Origin: Streptomyces rimosus
Lineage (GTDB): Bacteria > Actinomycetota > Actinomycetes > Streptomycetales > Streptomycetaceae
Assembly (NCBI RefSeq): GCF_008704655.1
Contig: NZ_CP023688.1
Location: 2,542,001-2,606,000, forward strand
Length of the DNA stretch: 64,000 bases
Reading direction: 5' to 3'
The notes under the pieces were generated by a model. That model was given only the letters and a program-made list of their open reading frames with translations, was not told the origin of the DNA and made no database searches. Made by a program: the position numbers and the translations under genes. How positions within the stretch are numbered: the stretch's first letter is position 1; each line of letters opens with the position of its first letter. Positions 54,240 through 62,865 of this stretch are shown here, in pieces.

Positions 54240-54271
54240 GGGAGCGGCCCCCGGGTGTGGGAACCGCTCCC
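54240..54271 (-). promoter_or_regulatory. rpsO-pnp intergenic hairpin
   Basis: Inverted repeat GGGAGCGG with CCGCTCCC and a 16-nt loop, 11 bp after the rpsO stop, followed on the minus strand by TTT. In Streptomyces rpsO-pnp, an intercistronic hairpin is both an attenuating terminator and an RNase III processing site; this one has the right position. Confidence 0.75.
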
Positions 54272-54282
54272 TTCACGTCGTC

Positions 54283-54570
54283 CTACTTGGCGCCCGCCGC
54301 GCCGCGGCGGATGCCCAGGCGCTCGACCAGCGCGCGGAAGCGCGTGATGTCCTTCTTCGCCAGGTACTGCAGCAGGCGGCGGCGCTGGCCGACGAGCAGC
54401 AGCAGACCACGGCGGGAGTGGTGGTCGTGCTTGTGGACCTTGAGGTGCTCGGTCAGGTCCGAGATGCGGCGGGAAAGCATCGCGACCTGGACCTCGGGGG
54501 AGCCGGTGTCGCCTTCCTTCGTGGCGAACTCGGCCATGATCTGCTTCTTCGTAGCGGCGTCGAGCGACAC
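54283..54570 (-). CDS. rpsO: Ribosomal protein S15
   Basis: A 95-residue S15, binding 16S rRNA in the 30S platform. The family motif [20 protein letters not shown] lies near residues 50-69, preceded by [16 protein letters not shown]. The C-terminus is RGAAGAK. It starts with ATG at 54570. It heads the rpsO-pnp transcript and is separated from eccD by a terminator. Confidence 0.97.
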   Translation of the reverse strand: MSLDAATKKQIMAEFATKEGDTGSPEVQVAMLSRRISDLTEHLKVHKHDHHSRRGLLLLVGQRRRLLQYLAKKDITRFRALVERLGIRRGAAGAK

Positions 54571-54676
54571 GCGTACTCCTTGGGGTGTTCCGGGCCTGCG
54601 AGCGCCCCTGGATCGTCTTCACAGGGAATCTTTGATTACTCGGTCTAGGCCATCACACAGAGTACCAGCTGCACGG

Positions 54677-54706
54677 CGGCCCCCTGACCGTTCGGTCAGG
54701 GGGCCG
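54677..54706. terminator. Terminator between eccD and rpsO
   Basis: A perfect 13-bp stem CGGCCCCCTGACC with GGTCAGGGGGCCG and a 4-nt loop (GTTC), 76 bp downstream of eccD on the minus strand and before rpsO. No T tract. Confidence 0.8.
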
Positions 54707-54781
54707 TGCGGACGGGTGACCCCGCGTGGTGCGGATGTCACCCGTACGAGGAGCTTTCCGGGCTCCTACGAGAGTACGGGG

Positions 54782-56254
54782 CTACGAGGAGCTGGTCAGG
54801 CCGCGCACGGTGCCGTACACGTCCAGCACCGCCAGGCACAGCGGTACCAGCGACAGCAGGACGACGCCGTCGAAGATGTCGAAGACGCGGCCCCAGAAGG
54901 GGGTGACGCCCTTCTTCGGGACGACCAGGCCCACGCCGACCAGGACGGCGGCGCCCGCCGCGATGCTGGCGGAGAACCAGACCGTACGGATGTTGAGCGG
55001 CCCGGAGTCACCGAAGCGCGCGAGGTCGGCGAGGATGTCGACCGGCGGGTGCAGCGAGATGCCCAGGATGAGCAGCACGACCGTCAGGATGCCGGCCACC
55101 GTCAGGCAGGCGACCTGCGCGGTGTAGTCGAAGAGCCGGGCGCGCAGCATGATCGTGATGCCCGCGGCCAGCGCGAGCAACTGCGCCCAGACGTTGTCGG
55201 AGAAGCCGAGGACGACGCCGGCCGCGCCGACGACCAGGGCGGAGCAGCCCGCGACCAGGCCGAGCAGCAGTTCGTGGCCGCGCTTGGCCTGATTGCCGAT
55301 CTTGATGAAGTCGACCGACTCGGTCATCGCGTCCTGGTCCCCGTCGTGCGGACCCTTGGCGATCTGGTCCGGGGACTTGTAGCCGATGGGCAGCCGGGCG
55401 AAGCGCGAGGACAGGCTGGGGAGCCAGGCGACGACGGCGATGGCGACGACGGCGGTGACCGCGGCGACCTCGCGCGGCTCGGCCTCGGTGAGGATGGACG
55501 CGAAGACCGCGAGGGTGCCGATGCTGGCCAGGAAGGCGGCGGCCACGAAGGGCGCGTCGCCGCGCGGCAGCAGCACCACGAGCAGCACCGACGCGATCAG
55601 TACGGTCACACAGCCGACCAGGAACTGCAGGCGCCCCGGGCCCTCGCCGTCGGCCACCGGCATGATGCCGGAACCGGCGAGCAGCAGGTGCGGCAGCGAG
55701 GCCAGGCCCAGCGCGATGGAGGAGGCGTGGTCGTCGTAGACCCGGGCCCGTACGCCGGACAGGGCGACCAGGACGATGCCGGTGACGCCCGCGATGATGC
55801 CGGGCAGGCGGTGCATGTCGCGGTCGACCGGGTTCGAGAACCACAGCGCGAACGCCATCATGACGAGCAGCAGCACGCCGGCGGTGAGGCCGACGATGTT
55901 CATCAGGTCGTCGCTCCAGCGGTTGCGGTTGCGCTTGACCGCGGAGGCGACGGCGTCCGAGACGTCGTCGAAGACGGGCAGCGGCAGCGACTCGGCGAAC
56001 GGCCGCAGCAGGAGCAGGTCACCGTCGAGGATGCGCTGCTGCGCGAGGGACTGGCCGGCGTCCAGGACCGTGCCGTCCCGGCGCACCAGGTGGTAACCGG
56101 TGGGGGCGCCCTCCGCCTGGGACTGGCCGGAGAGCCGCAGGATCTCCGGATAAATATCGACGAGTGCGACATCCTCGGGCAGTGCCACGTCGATCCGTGC
56201 GTCCGGCGCGGCGACTGTGACCCGGCAGAAGCCGGTGCCTGTAGTCGTGCTCAC
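54782..56254 (-). CDS. eccD: EccD, type VII secretion membrane component
   Basis: A 490-residue ESX channel protein. Residues about 8-90 are a ubiquitin-like domain (RVTVAAPDARIDVALPEDVALVDIYPE starts it). After a linker (95-125) come eleven hydrophobic helices (for example MNIVGLTAGVLLLVMMAFALWF and the last near 465-485), the usual EccD number. It forms the pore with EccB, EccC and EccE; EccC is encoded divergently 281 bp away. EccB, EccE and MycP are not in this window. Confidence 0.92.
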   Translation of the reverse strand: MSTTTGTGFCRVTVAAPDARIDVALPEDVALVDIYPEILRLSGQSQAEGAPTGYHLVRRDGTVLDAGQSLAQQRILDGDLLLLRPFAESLPLPVFDDVSDAVASAVKRNRNRWSDDLMNIVGLTAGVLLLVMMAFALWFSNPVDRDMHRLPGIIAGVTGIVLVALSGVRARVYDDHASSIALGLASLPHLLLAGSGIMPVADGEGPGRLQFLVGCVTVLIASVLLVVLLPRGDAPFVAAAFLASIGTLAVFASILTEAEPREVAAVTAVVAIAVVAWLPSLSSRFARLPIGYKSPDQIAKGPHDGDQDAMTESVDFIKIGNQAKRGHELLLGLVAGCSALVVGAAGVVLGFSDNVWAQLLALAAGITIMLRARLFDYTAQVACLTVAGILTVVLLILGISLHPPVDILADLARFGDSGPLNIRTVWFSASIAAGAAVLVGVGLVVPKKGVTPFWGRVFDIFDGVVLLSLVPLCLAVLDVYGTVRGLTSSS

Positions 56255-56294
56255 CTGGCGGTTCCCCCTATCCGTTGGGCAGTTTGTCGCGTGC

Positions 56295-56335
56295 GTGCCT
56301 TATATATAGGGGCGCCGCCACCGTGCCTTATATAT
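56295..56335. promoter_or_regulatory. Two GTGCCTTATATAT direct repeats between eccD and eccC
   Basis: GTGCCTTATATAT at 56295-56307 and again at 56323-56335, 28 bp apart, in an otherwise GC-rich 281-bp divergent region. On the minus strand they read ATATATAAGGCAC and lie 40-80 bp upstream of eccD, so they could be -10-like or regulator-binding elements. A candidate eccC promoter has TAGGAT at 56435-56440. Confidence 0.55.
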
Positions 56336-56535
56336 CGGGACGTCGTTACGGGGCCTTGGGCGCGCTCGCGAGGCGTCAGCGTACCCCCCAATTAGGCCGC
56401 CGCCCCACCCGCCCCGGCACTTGACCGTTAACAGTAGGATCAACGCCTGCGTCGGGCCATGGACTTGGTCCGGGGGACCGTCGAACCAACGGGGGCGGTC
56501 CGAGACTGCGAGATGCATGAAGGACTGATGCCTCG

Positions 56536-59500
56536 GTGAGCGTTGTCATCGTCAAGCGCCCGCCCCGCGCGCTTCCACCCGAAATCCCCAGTGAGGAGTT
56601 GACGCTCGAAGCTCCCCCGGAGCTGCCTCGCGAGGGCGAGGACAACATGCTGATGAACCTCATGCCGATGATGGGCATGGCGGGTTCGGCGGGATTCTTG
56701 TTCATGGGCACCCAGCCGTTCATGAAGATCATGGGCGGCGTGATGGTGGTTTCCACCCTCGCGATGGCTATTGTCCAGATCGTCAAGGCCCGGCAAGGGC
56801 CTTCCGGGCAAATGCTCCAGGAGCGTCAGGATTACCTCAAATACCTGGCGCAGAAGCGAAAGGAAGTACGGCGCACCGCACGCAAACAGCGTGACGCACA
56901 GCTTTTCGTCCATCCCGATCCGGGCCAATTGTGGTCGATCGTGGCCGAGGGCAAACGCGTTTGGGAACGCCGGGCTTCGGATGCCGACTTCGCACAGGTA
57001 CGGATGGGACTCGGCCCGCAGCAGCTGGCGACGCCCCTGAAGGCCCCGGAGACCGCGCCGGTCGACGAGCTGGAACCGCTCACCGCGCACGCGATGAAGG
57101 AATTCCTCGACAAGCACGGGCATTTGGACTCGCTGCCGCTCGCGGTCTCGCTGCGCGCCTTCTACCACCTGACGATCTCGGGCGAACCGGACACCGTGTA
57201 CGGGTCGGCGCGCGCCATCCTCGCGCAGCTGTGCACGCTGCACTCGCCGGAGGACCTGGTGGTGGCCGTGGTGGCCGCGCCGGGCGCGCAGGCCGAGTGG
57301 GAGTGGACCAAGTGGCTGCCGCACGTCCAGGACAAGACCACCGACGGCGCCGGCACCCGGCGGCTGGTGGTCGGTGACCTCGGCGAGATCGAGGAACTGC
57401 TGGCCGACGAGCTGGAGGGCCGCGGCCGGTTCAACCCGCAGGGCACGCCGGTCACCGACACCCCGCACGTCGTGGTCGTGCTGGACGCCGGCGACGTGCC
57501 GGTGGACTCGGTGATCGCCGGGGCCGAGGGCCTCCAGGGCGTGACGATCCTGGAGATCGTGCCGGGCGAGCTGGACGAGATCCGCGGCGGCCTGGCCGTA
57601 CAGGTGTGGCCGGGCAAGCTGGTGCTGGAGTCGGCGAGCGGCGCGGTCTACAACGGCACCGTGGACACCCTGTCGGTCGCCGAGGCGGAGGCGCTGGCGC
57701 GCCAGCTCGCGCCGCTGCGGGCCGGTTCGGGCGCCGACGGCGAGGAGCCGCTGCTGTCCAACTTGGACTTCACGGACCTGATGAACATCGGCGACGCCGG
57801 TGCGGTGGACGTCTCGCGCACCTGGCGCCCGCGCACGCTGCACGAGCGGCTGCGCGTGCCGATCGGTGTCGACCGGGACGGCCAGCCCGTCATGCTGGAC
57901 ATCAAGGAGGCGTCGCAGGAGGGCATGGGCCCGCACGGCCTGTGCGTCGGCGCGACCGGTTCCGGCAAGTCCGAGGTGCTGCGCACCCTGGTGCTCGCGC
58001 TGGCCGTCACCCACTCCTCGGAGACGCTCAACTTCATCCTCGCGGACTTCAAGGGCGGCGCCACCTTCACCGGTATGTCCGACATGCCGCACGTGGCGGC
58101 GGTCATCACCAACCTGGCCGACGACGTCAGCCTGATCGACCGCATGCGCGACTCGATCACCGGTGAGCTGCAGCGCCGTCAGGAACTGCTGCGCTCGGCG
58201 GGCAACTACGCCAACATCACCGACTACGAGAAGGCCCGCGCGGCCGGCGCCCCGCTGGACCCGCTGCCCTCGCTGGTGATGGTGCTCGACGAGTTCTCCG
58301 AGCTGCTGACCGCCAAGCCGGACTTCATCGACATGTTCATCCAGATCGGCCGGATCGGCCGTTCGATGGGTGTGCACATGCTGCTCGCCTCGCAGCGCCT
58401 GGAAGAGGGCAAGCTGCGCGGCCTGGACACGTTCCTGTCGTACCGGCTGGGTCTGCGGACGTTCTCCGCGGCCGAGTCCCGTACGGCGATCGGCGTCCCG
58501 GACGCCTACCACCTGCCCAACGTCCCGGGTTCCGGCATCCTGAAGTACGACACCGAAACGATGGTGCAGTTCAAGGCCGCGTACGTCTCCGGCCCGTACC
58601 GCGGGCCCGGGGCCACCGGAGGCGGCGGGGGCGGCCGGACGAACCGGATGCCGGTGCCGTTCACCGCGTCGCCGGTGCTGGCGCCGATCGTCGAGGAGAT
58701 CGTCGCCGAGGAGCCGTCGCTCGCCGACCAGCAGGACGACGCGCTCGCCGACACCGTCCTGGACGTGATCGTCCAGCGGATGCAGGGCCAGGGTCCGCCG
58801 GCGCACCAGGTGTGGCTGCCGCCGCTGGACGAGTCCCCCACCGTCAACCAGCTGCTCCCGGCGCTCGCGGTCACGCCCGAGCGGGGCGTGCACGCCCCGG
58901 AGTACACGGCGCTCGGCAAGCTGGTCGTGCCGGTCGCGCTCGTGGACAAGCCGTTCGAGCAGCGGCGTGACGTGATGTACCTGGACTTCTCCGCGGGCGC
59001 CGGTCACGGCCTGGTCGTCGGTGGTCCGCAGTCCGGCAAGTCGACGCTGATCCGGTCCGCCATGGCGGGCTTCGCGCTCACCCACACCCCGGCCGAGGTG
59101 CAGTTCTACTGCCTCGACTTCGGTGGCGGCGGCATGCTGGCCATGGAGGAGCTGCCGCACGTCGGCGGAGTCGCCTCCCGCCTGGACGCCGAGAAGGTGC
59201 GCCGTACGGTCGCCGAGGTCGTCGGCATCCTCAACGAGCGCGAGGAGTTCTTCCGCGCCAACAGCATCGACTCCATGGGGACGTACCGCCAGCGGCGCGC
59301 CGCCGGTTCCTACCCGGACCAGAAGTGGGGCGACGTCTTCCTCATCATCGACGGCTGGGGCACGTTCAAGACCGACTACGAGCAGCTCGACCCGGTCATC
59401 CTGGACATCGCCAGCCGCGGTCTGGGCTTCGGCATCCACCTGATCCTCGGCGCCTCCCGGTACACCGAGGTGCGGCCGGCGCTGCGCGACCAGCTGCTCA

Positions 59501-60492
59501 ACCGCGTGGAACTGCGGCTCGGCGACCCGATGGAGTCGGAGTTCGACCGCAAGCGCGCGGAGAACGTGCCGATGGGCCGCCCCGGCCGCGGTTTGTCCCC
59601 CGAGAAGCTGGACTACCTGGCGGCGCTGCCCCGTATCGACGGCGTCCAGGAGGCGGAGAGCCTCAGCGACGGCATGGCGCACCTGGTGGCCACCGTCAAG
59701 GAGCACTGGCAGGGCGAGCCCGCCCCGAAGGTGCGGATGCTGCCGACGCTGCTCCCGGCGAGCGACCTGCCCAAGGGCGGCGACTACCCGGAGCACGGCA
59801 TCGCGATCGGTGTCGACGAGACGACGCTGTCCCCGGCGTTCATCGACTTCGAGACCGACCCGCTGCTGGTCATCTACGGCGAGAGCGAGTCCGGCAAGTC
59901 CTCGCTGCTGCGTCTGATCGCCAAGCAGATCTCGGAGCGCTACTCCTCCGACAAGGCGCTCATGGTGGTCTCCGACTACCGGCGCGCGCTGCTCGGGGAG
60001 ATCCCCGAGAGCCACATGTACAAGTACTGCGCCGCGGGACCGCAGCTCCAGGAGGTCATCACCGGGCTCGCCGGTTCCCTGGGCCGCCGGATGCCGGGGC
60101 CGGACGTCACGCCGGAGCAGCTGCGCAACCGCAGCTGGTACGACCTGCCGGACGCGTTCGTGATCGTGGACGACTACGACCTGGTGGCGACCAGCAGCGG
60201 CAACCCGCTGCAGCCGCTGCTGGAGTACCTGCCGTTCGCCCGCGACCTGGGCCTGCGCCTGATCCTGGCGCGCAGCTCGTCGGGTGCGGGGCGGTCCTCG
60301 TTCGAGCCGGTGATGCAGCGTACGAAGGAGCTGGGCGCCCAGGGTCTGATCCTTTCGGGCGACCCGGGCGAGGGTCCGCTGATGGGCAACATCAAGGCGA
60401 CCAGCCTGACGCCGGGCCGTGCGCAGTTCATCACGCGCAAGCGCGGGGCGCAGCTGGTACAGACCGGGTGGCTGCCGGCGCACAGCGGCTGA
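56536..60492 (+). CDS. eccC: EccC, FtsK/SpoIIIE-type ATPase of type VII secretion
   Basis: A 1318-residue fused EccCab motor. Two membrane helices lie near residues 45-80 (MLMNLMPMMGMAGSAGFLFM). Three P-loop ATPase domains follow, with Walker A GATGSGKSE near 472, GGPQSGKST near 830 and YGESESGKSS near 1113. The first domain is normally the active one controlled by the linker; the second and third bind substrate signals. It starts with GTG at 56536. The short frame starting at 56513 (MHEGLMPR) stops at TGA 56537-56539, overlapping this GTG, so translation may be coupled. Secretion of WXG100 proteins encoded downstream is the likely function. Confidence 0.95.
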   Translation: MSVVIVKRPPRALPPEIPSEELTLEAPPELPREGEDNMLMNLMPMMGMAGSAGFLFMGTQPFMKIMGGVMVVSTLAMAIVQIVKARQGPSGQMLQERQDYLKYLAQKRKEVRRTARKQRDAQLFVHPDPGQLWSIVAEGKRVWERRASDADFAQVRMGLGPQQLATPLKAPETAPVDELEPLTAHAMKEFLDKHGHLDSLPLAVSLRAFYHLTISGEPDTVYGSARAILAQLCTLHSPEDLVVAVVAAPGAQAEWEWTKWLPHVQDKTTDGAGTRRLVVGDLGEIEELLADELEGRGRFNPQGTPVTDTPHVVVVLDAGDVPVDSVIAGAEGLQGVTILEIVPGELDEIRGGLAVQVWPGKLVLESASGAVYNGTVDTLSVAEAEALARQLAPLRAGSGADGEEPLLSNLDFTDLMNIGDAGAVDVSRTWRPRTLHERLRVPIGVDRDGQPVMLDIKEASQEGMGPHGLCVGATGSGKSEVLRTLVLALAVTHSSETLNFILADFKGGATFTGMSDMPHVAAVITNLADDVSLIDRMRDSITGELQRRQELLRSAGNYANITDYEKARAAGAPLDPLPSLVMVLDEFSELLTAKPDFIDMFIQIGRIGRSMGVHMLLASQRLEEGKLRGLDTFLSYRLGLRTFSAAESRTAIGVPDAYHLPNVPGSGILKYDTETMVQFKAAYVSGPYRGPGATGGGGGGRTNRMPVPFTASPVLAPIVEEIVAEEPSLADQQDDALADTVLDVIVQRMQGQGPPAHQVWLPPLDESPTVNQLLPALAVTPERGVHAPEYTALGKLVVPVALVDKPFEQRRDVMYLDFSAGAGHGLVVGGPQSGKSTLIRSAMAGFALTHTPAEVQFYCLDFGGGGMLAMEELPHVGGVASRLDAEKVRRTVAEVVGILNEREEFFRANSIDSMGTYRQRRAAGSYPDQKWGDVFLIIDGWGTFKTDYEQLDPVILDIASRGLGFGIHLILGASRYTEVRPALRDQLLNRVELRLGDPMESEFDRKRAENVPMGRPGRGLSPEKLDYLAALPRIDGVQEAESLSDGMAHLVATVKEHWQGEPAPKVRMLPTLLPASDLPKGGDYPEHGIAIGVDETTLSPAFIDFETDPLLVIYGESESGKSSLLRLIAKQISERYSSDKALMVVSDYRRALLGEIPESHMYKYCAAGPQLQEVITGLAGSLGRRMPGPDVTPEQLRNRSWYDLPDAFVIVDDYDLVATSSGNPLQPLLEYLPFARDLGLRLILARSSSGAGRSSFEPVMQRTKELGAQGLILSGDPGEGPLMGNIKATSLTPGRAQFITRKRGAQLVQTGWLPAHSG

Positions 60493-60740
60493 CGGAGGCG
60501 TGGGGCGGCTGGACGGGCCGCCCCACGCAAAGGCCGGTGGGGCAACTCTCCTCGGGAGGGCGCCCCATCGGCGTTGCGGGGCCGCTACGGGGCCGCGTGG
60601 CGGCGCAGACCGGATGGCTGACGGAGGCGAGGAGCGGCTGGACGGGCCGCTCCACGCACAAAGCATGGTGGGGCGCCTCTCCTTCGGGAGGGGCGCCCCA
60701 CCGGCGTTGGAGGGTCGCTACGGGGCCGTGTGGCGGCGCG
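60489..60740. repeat. 129-bp tandem duplication between eccC and WXG100 gene
   Basis: CTGACGGAGGCG begins copies at 60489 and 60618, 129 bp apart, and the similarity extends almost to the stop of the minus-strand gene at 60747. Each copy has two hairpins. Hairpin A pairs GTGGGGCGGC with GCCGCCCCAC in copy 1; in copy 2 one G-C pair becomes A-T (GGAGCGGC/GCCGCTCC). Hairpin B in copy 2 is a 16-bp stem (60667-60682 and 60687-60702) with a TTCG loop. CAGACCGG-TGGCTG near the start of copy 2 resembles the 3' end of eccC. It probably terminates both convergent genes. Confidence 0.85.
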
Positions 60741-60746
60741 ACGGGC

Positions 60747-61565
60747 TCAGCCGAAGGCGCCGTGGCGGCGGACGTCGGGTTCCTTGGCCGCGTTGTCGGG
60801 CTGCTTGCCGGCGTCGCCTCCGGGGGCGGGCTGCGGGGCGTCCGTGGCCTTGCCCGCCGCTCCGGTTCCGCTGGGCTTCTCGCCGGGAGCCTTGGTGGGC
60901 TTGGCGCCCGGAGCCGCCGGATCGGCGGGGGCCGCGGACCCGGACGGCTTGGCCGCCGTCCCCGGCGTGGCGCCGGAGGCGCCCCCGTCTGCCGCGGGCT
61001 CTCCCGTACGTACGCCCTTGGCCACGCCCGCGCCGCCCCGCGCGCTCTTCGCGTCACCGTCCCGTGGCGGGCCGAAGGGGTCGGGCCCCGCGGGCGCGTG
61101 GGAGGTCTCCCACCGGGCCGTGAGCGGGGGCCGCTGCCCCTGGCCGCCGCCCTTGCCACCCTTGCCGCGGAAGGCGCCGCCGAGCGACGTGGCGAGCTGG
61201 CCCAGGGCCATGAAGCCGTACGCGGTCTGCGTACCGGACGACTGGGCACCGTCGTCCTGGGAGGGAGCCGGTGCGGAGTCGTGAGCGCCGGAGCCCGCGC
61301 CCGCGTGCGCCTCCTTGTCCTGGGCGGCGGCGTTCTCCAGGTCGGCGGCGGCCAGTTCGAAGACCGGCAGCGTCTCGTCGACGGACCGCTTGAGGCGGTG
61401 CCACTCCGCCGCGAACGCCTCGCCCGCCGGCCCCTGCCAGTTGGCCGCGGCGGCCTCGCCCACGTGCCGGTCCAGGCCCCGTACGAGGCCGTCCAGGTGC
61501 TTGCCCATGTCCCGCCAGCCGGCCGCCGCCTCGTGCAGGGCCTGGGGATTGCGCCGCTCGGTCAC
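60747..61565 (-). CDS. WXG100-like protein with long disordered tail, ESX substrate candidate
   Basis: A 272-residue protein. The first 100 residues form a WXG100-like helical hairpin with the WxG turn in ANWQGPAGEAFAAEW near residues 39-53. Then come a Gly/Ser/Gln-rich segment and a 140-residue Pro/Ala/Gly/Lys-rich tail ending in VRRHGAFG, with no folded domain visible. It starts with GTG at 61565, GGGAGG 5 nt upstream, overlapping the previous gene's stop by 4 bp. Next to eccC and convergent with it, it is a plausible secreted effector or scaffold of this ESX system. Confidence 0.75.
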   Translation of the reverse strand: MTERRNPQALHEAAAGWRDMGKHLDGLVRGLDRHVGEAAAANWQGPAGEAFAAEWHRLKRSVDETLPVFELAAADLENAAAQDKEAHAGAGSGAHDSAPAPSQDDGAQSSGTQTAYGFMALGQLATSLGGAFRGKGGKGGGQGQRPPLTARWETSHAPAGPDPFGPPRDGDAKSARGGAGVAKGVRTGEPAADGGASGATPGTAAKPSGSAAPADPAAPGAKPTKAPGEKPSGTGAAGKATDAPQPAPGGDAGKQPDNAAKEPDVRRHGAFG

Positions 61566-61870
61566 CGGACCTCCCGGATCGTCTCGACCAGCTCCGCCTC
61601 GGCCGCGTCGGTGGCCACGGCGGTCTCCCTGATGCCGCCGGCCACCTCCGCCAGCCGCTCTCGCAGCTGTTCGAGGGCGCGCTCGGCCTGTTCGTACAGC
61701 TCCAGGTACGGACCGGCCGCCGCCCGCGAGCCGAACCCGTCGCTCAGCGCCTCGGCGTCGGTGCGCCGTCTGAAAGCGGTCAGCTGCCGGCCCAGGTCGT
61801 CCGCGGATATCTCGAACTGCGTACCGAGCTTGTGCAGCTCCTCGGTACTGATCCGGACCTCGTCTGACAT
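61562..61870 (-). CDS. Small WXG100/ESX-type helical protein
   Basis: A 102-residue Glu/Ala/Leu-rich, mostly helical protein (ISTEELHKLGTQFEISADDLGRQLTAF...YLELYEQAERALEQLRERLAEVAGGI), the size and pattern of an ESX partner protein, but with no clear WxG turn (FGSRAAAG is at the position). Start: the second ATG of an ATGATG pair, with GGGGAG about 6 nt upstream; the first ATG would be too close. Its stop overlaps the start of the WXG100 gene, so the two products probably form a heterodimer. Confidence 0.72.
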   Translation of the reverse strand: MSDEVRISTEELHKLGTQFEISADDLGRQLTAFRRRTDAEALSDGFGSRAAAGPYLELYEQAERALEQLRERLAEVAGGIRETAVATDAAEAELVETIREVR

Positions 61871-62052
61871 CATTTCTCCCCGAATTGTTTGGCGCAGCTC
61901 GAATGACGCGGCTCGAATGGCGCGGCGACCTGCCGGACAAGGCCCCAGGTCTAGCACACCCGATAGCGGCCGACCGCCGCGGCCGAAGCGGCGGGACGGC
62001 AGTACGGCGGAAGGAAAAAGGGACCAATATCCCGCAATGCCAACAACCCTCC

Positions 62053-62083
62053 TTGACGAGCCGTTCGGATCCGTCATTAGACT
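62053..62083 (+). promoter_or_regulatory. Candidate promoter of coiled-coil protein gene
   Basis: TTGACG at 62053-62058, 19 bp, TAGACT at 62078-62083 on the plus strand; an acceptable though long-spaced promoter. The divergent stretch also holds near-tandem GCTCGAATG(A/G)CGCG units near 61898-61926 which may act on the other direction. Confidence 0.5.
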
Positions 62084-62143
62084 CTTGACGCCGGTGCAGC
62101 ACACGCGGTTGCTGTACCACCGAGTTCACCGGGGGCAGAAGAC

Positions 62144-62569
62144 ATGAGCGGTATGAGCGGCGCGGGCAATGAGCGGCAGATCCAGGAAGAGGATCTGATG
62201 GACGTGGCCCAGGATCGCGAACAGGCGCACCGGCTGCGCAAGGCCCTGCAGACGCTGGCCACCAACCCCAATGTCGGCGGAAAGCTCCAGGAGATGGCCC
62301 AGGAGGTGCTCTCCGGGCGGATCGGCATGAAGGACGCCATCCAGTCCGAGGAGTACATGGGCGCGATCGGCGACCGCATGAACGAAATGCGGCGGGCGGC
62401 CGAGAACCAGACCCAGGCCGAGCGGGAGGCGTCCCGCGAGCAGTTCGCGAAGTGGCAGAAGGAGCAGGAGGAGCAGGAGGCCCAGGAACGCGCCGAGCGC
62501 GACGGCCCCTCGGGCGCCATCGTGACCGGACGGCGGGGCGGCCGGGGCGGCGCCAGCCACCGCAACTGA
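62144..62569 (+). CDS. Coiled-coil hypothetical protein in ESX region
   Basis: A 141-residue hydrophilic protein, helical throughout, with a long acidic Glu/Gln/Arg coiled coil (residues 85-120) and a short basic Gly/Arg tail. The middle (LQTLATNPNVGGKLQEMAQEVLSGRIGMKDAI) is amphipathic. No membrane segment or signal peptide. I do not recognise the family. It is divergent from the ESX partner pair, so it may be part of the secretion locus. The ATG at 62144 is preferred over the next in-frame ATG (residue 4). Confidence 0.75.
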   Translation: MSGMSGAGNERQIQEEDLMDVAQDREQAHRLRKALQTLATNPNVGGKLQEMAQEVLSGRIGMKDAIQSEEYMGAIGDRMNEMRRAAENQTQAEREASREQFAKWQKEQEEQEAQERAERDGPSGAIVTGRRGGRGGASHRN

Positions 62570-62865
62570 GCCGCGATCCCGGCTGTTCCAAGCCGGGCGC
62601 GCGCCTTTTGCTCCCGTGCACGGCGGCCCGTACGCCGTGCACGGGATTCCTCTCGGGTACGGGCTTGCGACACCTTCGACGGCTTCGGCCCCGATTCACA
62701 CCTTGTATTCCCGCTCGTCCGCCGCACGGCCGACGAATGATCGCGTACGCCGGTATCCGATCGACTCCGAACGGCACTTGCCGGTTCGCATCGAGTTCTC
62801 GACCGGCATTGCTATCGTGCGCGGTCGCGTGCCGGAGAAGCGCACGCGGGAGAGAGCGGAGCAAA

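Noticed and set aside
56440..60666. 1408-codon minus-strand frame opposite eccC
   Set aside because: Shadow of eccC, whose three Walker A motifs are on the plus strand.
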